Under the pieces are notes generated by a model. It was not told the origin of the DNA, searched no databases, and worked only from the letters and a program-made list of their open reading frames with translations. A stretch of DNA of 64,000 bases from Jatrophihabitans_A sp035248685. GTDB lineage: Bacteria; Actinomycetota; Actinomycetes; Mycobacteriales; Jatrophihabitantaceae. Both the position numbers and the translations under genes were made by a program. Below are positions 59,626 through 64,000 of the stretch, in pieces; the first letter of the stretch is position 1, and each line of letters begins with the position of its first letter. The stretch spans positions 1-64,000 of the forward strand of contig DATFHF010000040.1 in NCBI GenBank assembly GCA_035248685.1, given 5' to 3'.

Positions 59626-61305
59626 ATGGCTCGCCATGCCACCACCCACGACGTGTTCAACGTGCCCGAGCCCTGGCACGGGGTGAACCTGTTCAGCGAC
59701 GACCGCGGGCTGACCGCGCTGGCCCAGCAAGCCGGGCTGGCGCCGGCAGAGTTCGAGCGGCTCGGACTGCTCGGTGACCTGGCCGGCACCCCGGTCGCCC
59801 AGGACTGGGGTCGGCTGGCCAATAGCTATCCGCCGGTGCTGCGCACCCATGACCGGTACGGCCACCGGATCGACGAGGTGGAGTTCCACCCGTCCTGGCA
59901 CGAGTTGATGACAGTGGCGGTAGCCAACGGATTGCACGCCACGCCGTGGGCCGACACCGCCGGCCCGCACGCGCACCTGGCCCGGGCCGCCGGTTTTTAC
60001 GTCTGGAGCCAGGTCGAGCAGGGCCACCTCTGCCCCATTTCAATGACCTATTCGGTGCTGCCGGCGCTGCGGCATGAGCCGCGACTGGCCGCCGATTACG
60101 AGGCCGGCCTAGTCAGCGAGATCTACGACTTCGGGCTGCGCCCGCCAGGCGTCAAGAGCGGGCTGCTGGCGGGCATGGCCATGACCGAGAAGCAGGGCGG
60201 CTCGGACGTGCGGGCCAACACCACCCGGGCCGTTCCGAACTCCGACGGGACCTTTACGCTGACCGGGCATAAGTGGTTCTGCTCGGCGCCGATGTGCGAC
60301 TTGTTCCTGGTGCTGGCCCAGACCGAGGATGCCACCGGTGCGCCGGCACTAAGCTGCTTCGCTGTTCCCCGGGTGCTGCCGGACGGATCCCGCAATCCAT
60401 TCGCGCTGCAGCGGCTGAAGGACAAGCTCGGCAACCGGTCCAACGCGTCGGCCGAAGTGGAATTCGCCGGCACCCTCGGCTGGCCGGTCGGCGAGCTCGG
60501 CCGCGGCGTGCGCACCATCATCGACATGGTCAGCATGACCCGGCTGGACTGCGTGATCGGTTCGGCCGCGGTGCAACGCGCCGCGCTGACCCAGGCCCTG
60601 CACCACATCGACGCCCGCGCGGCCTTCGGCCGGCGGCTGGTCGAGCAACCGCTCATGCAGGAGGTCGTCGCCGATCTGGTAATCGAGGCCGAGGCTGCCA
60701 GCGCGCTCTTCCTTCGGCTGGCGGCCGCCGTCGACGGCGATGAGGCACCGCTGCTGCGACTGGCCGTCGCGGCCGGCAAGTTCTGGGTGTGCAAGCGCAC
60801 CTCGACCATCGTCGGCGAAGCGCTGGAATGCCTGGGCGGCGCCGGCTACGTCGAGGAGTCGCCGCTGCCCCGGTACTTCCGCGAGTCCCCGTTGAACTCG
60901 ATCTGGGAGGGCTCGGGCAACGTGATCGCGCTGGACGTGCTCCGCGCGGCCGAGCGAGACCCGGCTTCAGTACAGGCATTGCAGCAGGAGCTGGCGCTTA
61001 CCGCCGGCGCGGATCCGCGACTGGACGCGGCGGTTGACGAACTTGGCAAGCGGCTCGCGGCACTGGGCGCCGACCCGGACGCCGATGCCCGGTCGGCTCG
61101 GTCGCTGGCCGGCCAGCTCGCCCGAACCCTGCAGGCCCACCTGCTGGTGCGGTCCGCAACCGATCAATCCCGCTCGATACTGGCCGATAGTTATCTACGA
61201 ACCCGGTTGGACGGGCCGGTTTCGGCGGTCGCCGCCGACCGTCCGGCGCTGGGTCAGCCGGTCACTTCGGCGCTGTTGGCGTATGCCAACCTTGCGTCCC
61301 GCTGA
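59626..61305 (+). CDS. AidB-like acyl-CoA dehydrogenase
   Basis: A 559-aa protein, longer than the usual acyl-CoA dehydrogenase. The N-terminal THDVFNVPEPWHGVNLF and SMTYSVLPALR, TEKQGGSDVRANTT, and WEGSGNVIALDVLRA are hallmarks of the AidB/isovaleryl-CoA branch. AidB binds DNA and protects against alkylation in E. coli; in actinobacteria the role is not established. It starts 36 nt after the protease. Confidence 0.88.
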   Translation: MARHATTHDVFNVPEPWHGVNLFSDDRGLTALAQQAGLAPAEFERLGLLGDLAGTPVAQDWGRLANSYPPVLRTHDRYGHRIDEVEFHPSWHELMTVAVANGLHATPWADTAGPHAHLARAAGFYVWSQVEQGHLCPISMTYSVLPALRHEPRLAADYEAGLVSEIYDFGLRPPGVKSGLLAGMAMTEKQGGSDVRANTTRAVPNSDGTFTLTGHKWFCSAPMCDLFLVLAQTEDATGAPALSCFAVPRVLPDGSRNPFALQRLKDKLGNRSNASAEVEFAGTLGWPVGELGRGVRTIIDMVSMTRLDCVIGSAAVQRAALTQALHHIDARAAFGRRLVEQPLMQEVVADLVIEAEAASALFLRLAAAVDGDEAPLLRLAVAAGKFWVCKRTSTIVGEALECLGGAGYVEESPLPRYFRESPLNSIWEGSGNVIALDVLRAAERDPASVQALQQELALTAGADPRLDAAVDELGKRLAALGADPDADARSARSLAGQLARTLQAHLLVRSATDQSRSILADSYLRTRLDGPVSAVAADRPALGQPVTSALLAYANLASR

Positions 61306-61342
61306 CTCGGCTTAAATCCCAGCAGTAACTCCAGTCACTCTG

Positions 61343-61358
61343 GTAACAATTAGGTTAC
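61343..61358. promoter_or_regulatory. GTAAC-N6-GTTAC inverted repeat upstream of the CAP protein
   Basis: GTAACAATTAGGTTAC is a 5-bp inverted repeat in an AT-rich patch about 80 bp before the secreted-protein gene. It may be an operator. No known family is matched. Confidence 0.4.
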
Positions 61359-61438
61359 GTTAAGCCAAAGTAAGGCGTGTCTTGCAGGGTACCTGTAAGA
61401 GTCACTCTCTGTAGCACCTAAATCGCAGGGAGTGTTCA

Positions 61439-62698
61439 ATGGCAGCAGGTAACCGCAAAACAGCGCGGCACCTGGGCGTAGTACTGGCTCTGATTACCGG
61501 TCTGGCGCTCTACCTTCCGTCCAACGCATCCGAGGCAAACGTCACCGCGGGCAACACGGCGCCGACGTCCGACCTAAGTGGTTATGCCTGGATCAGCTAC
61601 TACCGCAGCCTGGGCGGGCTGAGTGCGGTCGGCCGCAACCCCATCTTCGAGGCGCAGGAAAGCATGCATGTGCGCTACCTCGCCAACCACTCCCTGAGCT
61701 GTGAGACCAACGTGCACGACGAGTTGGTCACCCGGCAGGCGAACTGCGGCGCCAACCCCTACGCCACCGCCGGCGGCAAGGCGGCCGCGAACAACAGCAA
61801 CATCACCCGGGTCAATGCCCAGGTGCCGGACCGGGTCGCGGTGACGAACTGGTTCGTGTCGGCCTTCCACGCGCTGACGCTGCTGGACCCCCGGCTGCGC
61901 AGCACCGGCTACGCCTCGTACTTCACGCCGAGCCCGACCGGGGCGCAACCCGACGCGTACAAGTTCACCGCCGGGACCGACGTCTACCGGGGCCGGACCG
62001 GCAGTTACAACGGCCAGACGCTGGCCTTTCCGGCCACCGGCGCGGCCTCTCCGCTGCTGTCCTACCAGGTCGGCACCGAGTCGCCGGAGCCGTTCCGGTC
62101 CACCCTGGCCAGTTCGCCCTGCCATTCCTGGGGAAACCTGACGGCCGTGTCGGCGCCGATCATCATGCAGTGGCCGCTCAACTCGCGGGCCGCGCAGGGA
62201 CCGGGCAGCATCGTCGACCTGTCTACCGGCCGGGCGCTGCCGACCTGCTCGCTGACCGCCAGCCAGTACCCGGCCGGCTCGCTGGCCAAGATCTTCCTGC
62301 TCGGCACGAACCGGGTGACCAAGGCCGCGCTCTACTACGCGTCGGCCCCGTTCACCGCCGGCCACCGCTACCAGCTTCGGATCGCCGGAGTGCCGGCCAC
62401 CACCTTCAACACCAGCAACCTGCCGGCGGTACCGACGGTGCGCACGGCCAACCTGAGCAAGGCGATCCGGGTGAACTGGTCGCTGCCGTCCACCGGCAAC
62501 GGGGTGGTGGCCTACTACCGGCTGACCCGGTTCGTCGATCCGGAGTGCGTCCGTCCCAACTGGACGGTGACCACCACCGGCAACAGCTACACCATGACCA
62601 ACCTGGTCAGCGGACGGTGGTACTTCGCGCAACTGGCGGTGAAGAACAGCCTTGGTGCGGTGCGGTCCACCCGGTGCATCATCCTGCGGGCGCGCTAA
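61439..62698 (+). CDS. Secreted CAP (SCP-like) protein with FN3-like C-terminus
   Basis: A 419-aa protein. The signal peptide (MAAGNRKTARHLGVVLALIT, then GLALYLPSNASEA) marks secretion. Residues ~50-180 resemble a CAP domain: WISYYRSLGGLSAVGRN, SMHVRYLANHSLSCETN, ALTLLDPRLRSTGYASYF. The C-terminal ~90 residues (IRVNWSLPSTGNGVVAYYRL) look like a fibronectin-III fold. AGGGAG is 6 nt from ATG. Extracellular role unknown. Confidence 0.82.
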   Translation: MAAGNRKTARHLGVVLALITGLALYLPSNASEANVTAGNTAPTSDLSGYAWISYYRSLGGLSAVGRNPIFEAQESMHVRYLANHSLSCETNVHDELVTRQANCGANPYATAGGKAAANNSNITRVNAQVPDRVAVTNWFVSAFHALTLLDPRLRSTGYASYFTPSPTGAQPDAYKFTAGTDVYRGRTGSYNGQTLAFPATGAASPLLSYQVGTESPEPFRSTLASSPCHSWGNLTAVSAPIIMQWPLNSRAAQGPGSIVDLSTGRALPTCSLTASQYPAGSLAKIFLLGTNRVTKAALYYASAPFTAGHRYQLRIAGVPATTFNTSNLPAVPTVRTANLSKAIRVNWSLPSTGNGVVAYYRLTRFVDPECVRPNWTVTTTGNSYTMTNLVSGRWYFAQLAVKNSLGAVRSTRCIILRAR

Positions 62699-62713
62699 CC
62701 GGTCGAAGCCGAA

Positions 62714-62995
62714 TCAGGCCTGGCCGTCGGCTACTTCGGCCTCGACTACTTCCGTTTCGGACGTCTCGGCTTCGGCTTGGTTCTCGGCTTCGGCTTCGGC
62801 TTGATCCTCGGCTTCGTTCTCGGCCGATTCGGCCGGCTGGCGGCGGGTGATCCGCACCACGCCGGATTCCAGGTCGATCCGCCGGCCGCCGGAGGAGTCG
62901 CCGATCTCTTCGCGGGTCGACTGCAACCGGCGCTTTTCTTCGTCCATATGGCGCTTGCCCGGATTGAATAGCGTGTCGATGCCCCACTCGGTCAT
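62714..62995 (-). CDS. DUF6191-like small acidic protein
   Basis: A 93-aa protein. DTLFNPGKRHMDEEKRRLQS followed by TREEIGDSSGGRRIDLESG matches the short actinobacterial DUF6191 type, then a long Glu/Ala-rich tail. No membrane segment. It converges with the CAP gene. Function unknown. Confidence 0.75.
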   Translation of the reverse strand: MTEWGIDTLFNPGKRHMDEEKRRLQSTREEIGDSSGGRRIDLESGVVRITRRQPAESAENEAEDQAEAEAENQAEAETSETEVVEAEVADGQA

Positions 62996-63107
62996 TCGCC
63001 CAGCCTACCCGCGCCAACGATGGGTCCCCCGGAATGCCGCCCATACCGCACAAAATCCGGGACAAATCGAGGCACGCTCCCGCGAACAGCAGATGCAGAT
63101 GGCTATA

Positions 63108-63193
63108 GCGAGTGAGGATCGCAGCGAGCGCCAGCGAGTGAGGACCGGAGCGAGCGGGCGATGAGCGCTCGCGCGAAGAGCAGATGGCGATAG
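63108..63193 (+). repeat. Coupling repeat copy C upstream of msrA
   Basis: The full unit, with 5' arm (GCGAGTGAGGATCGCAGCGA) and core (63161-63180), lies ahead of msrA. It holds a mini-ORF MSARAKSRWR (63161-63193) whose ATG overlaps the stop of a short upstream ORF (63091 onward); it ends 9 nt before the msrA start. No upstream plus-strand gene is present, so here the repeat supplies initiation or spacing rather than coupling two real genes. Confidence 0.7.
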
Positions 63194-63202
63194 CCTGGAA
63201 GC

Positions 63203-63865
63203 ATGAGCCTGTTCCGTCCGAAGATCGAGATGGTGACCGCCGAAAACGCGCTGCGCGGCCAGCAGCAGTACCAGTACCAGGTGCCGGAAACCCACTACGT
63301 CACCGGTCGCCGGATCCGGGAGCCGTTCGAGCGGGACGGCTTGAGCACCGCAGTCTTCGGTATGGGTTGTTTCTGGGGCGCCGAGAAGGACTTCTGGGAA
63401 CTGCCGCGGGTCTGGTCGACCGCGGTCGGCTACTCCGGGGGCATCACCCCGTACCCGACCTACGAGCAGACCTGCACCGGACGGACCGGGCACGCCGAGG
63501 TGGTACGGATCTTCTTCGACGAGTCCGAGATCAGCTACGCCGAGCTGCTGAAGGTGTTTTTCGAAAACCACGATCCGACCCAGGGCATGCGCCAGGGCAA
63601 CGACGTCGGCAGCCAGTACCGCTCGGCGGTGTACTACACCTCGGACGAGCAGCAGGCCCAGGCCGAAGCGGCGGCGAAGGCGTTCGGCGAGCGGCTGGCC
63701 CAGGCCGGCTACGGCGCGGTCACCACCGAGATCGCCCCGCTCGGCGAGTTCTACTACGCCGAGGGATATCACCAGCAGTACCTGGCGAAGAACCCGTACG
63801 GGTATTGCCCGGTATTCGCGACCGGGGTGAGCTGCCCGGTCGGGCTGTTCACCGATCAGACCTGA
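63203..63865 (+). CDS. msrA: Peptide-methionine (S)-S-oxide reductase
   Basis: A 220-aa protein. VFGMGCFWGAEKDF has the catalytic Cys56, with SGGITPYPTYEQTCTGRTGH, NHDPTQGMRQGNDVGSQYRS and a C-terminal GYCP recycling Cys. It repairs oxidised methionine. The start is 9 nt downstream of a repeat-derived mini-ORF. Confidence 0.95.
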   Translation: MSLFRPKIEMVTAENALRGQQQYQYQVPETHYVTGRRIREPFERDGLSTAVFGMGCFWGAEKDFWELPRVWSTAVGYSGGITPYPTYEQTCTGRTGHAEVVRIFFDESEISYAELLKVFFENHDPTQGMRQGNDVGSQYRSAVYYTSDEQQAQAEAAAKAFGERLAQAGYGAVTTEIAPLGEFYYAEGYHQQYLAKNPYGYCPVFATGVSCPVGLFTDQT

Positions 63866-63900
63866 CCGGCCGCCGGCTCCGTCAGCGTCCGCCGCGCTGC

Positions 63901-64000
63901 TCAGCAGCCCGGCGAGGCAAAAGCCTTGGCGTAGGCGGCGGTCTGGTAGAAGAACTGCTTCGCCCAGGTGACTAGCGCCGGCTTGCCGGGCGCGGCCACC
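63901..64000 (-). CDS. C-terminal end of an unidentified protein
   Basis: An open minus-strand frame enters from the right edge and ends at TGA 63901-63903. The last residues read ...ALVTWAKQFFYQTAAYAK and then AFASPGC. The start and the family are outside the window. The codon use looks coding, but no assignment is possible. Confidence 0.5.
   Translation of the reverse strand, partial: VAAPGKPALVTWAKQFFYQTAAYAKAFASPGC

Noticed and set aside
1..64000. CRISPR arrays, rRNA genes, prophage structural genes
   Set aside because: No regularly spaced direct repeats, rRNA core sequences or capsid/tail gene sets were seen on either strand.

Overview
The window is high-GC DNA (roughly two-thirds G+C by eye) from an actinobacterium. 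The main evidence is the fhaA-fhaB-pstP-rodA-pbpA-pknB block next to a tRNA-Leu, DasR-type operators beside an aminosugar ABC importer, a 13E12/DUF222 HNH gene, DUF2630 and DUF6191 proteins, and a leaderless-type promoter. I cannot name the genus; a Frankiales/Jatrophihabitans-like lineage would fit.

Layout. 1-5.5 kb: the 5' part of a minus-strand DUF4157 plus L,D-transpeptidase protein, then a compact plus-strand cassette that looks like a RiPP pathway. It has a promoter, a 33-residue precursor-like peptide, a strong intergenic hairpin, a PqqD-M50 membrane protease fusion and a TPR protein. 5.5-16.4 kb: TMEM175 channel, YcnI protein, hydrolase, nagA with a DasABC-like importer, a PASTA-bearing class A PBP and a NagZ-type GH3, with three dre-like sites. 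16.4-29.4 kb: small conserved proteins, FetB, an ABC exporter, an RseB/LolA-like protein, a two-component system, a PadR-controlled MacB-type exporter, and a TetR/acyl-CoA dehydrogenase pair. 29.5-32.4 kb: a lower-GC accessory island. It carries a two-gene unit whose products share an N-x-Q-x-G-R-D motif, next to an HNH gene and a decayed second HNH module.

32.5-40.4 kb: the Ser/Thr phosphorylation and elongation operon (without pknA) and tRNA-Leu(CAG). 40.4-48.3 kb: a ribbon-helix-helix/ATPase-like protein, a nucleotidyltransferase/HTH pair with its own operator, a methyltransferase, a secreted GH3-GH25 fusion, a YqcI/YcgG protein with a divergent NDP-kinase-like protein, and a CBM48-like protein. 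48.3-53 kb: nitroreductase, purF, two phosphoribosyltransferases, argJ. 53-56.3 kb: an overlapping operon of Pro-rich peptide, GT2, acyl-CoA dehydrogenase-like, PIG-L deacetylase and NodS-like methyltransferase. 56.8-64 kb: diguanylate cyclase, HtrA protease, AidB-like protein, CAP-FN3 secreted protein, DUF6191 protein, MsrA and a cut-off gene.

The two signals most likely to be new are the precursor/PqqD-M50/TPR cassette and a dispersed repeat (core ATGAGCGCTCGCGCGAAGAG). The repeat occurs at six loci in the window, always in the gene's own orientation and just upstream of a start codon. It forms short ORFs, most of which overlap the upstream stop and the downstream start, so it behaves like a portable translational-coupling cassette.
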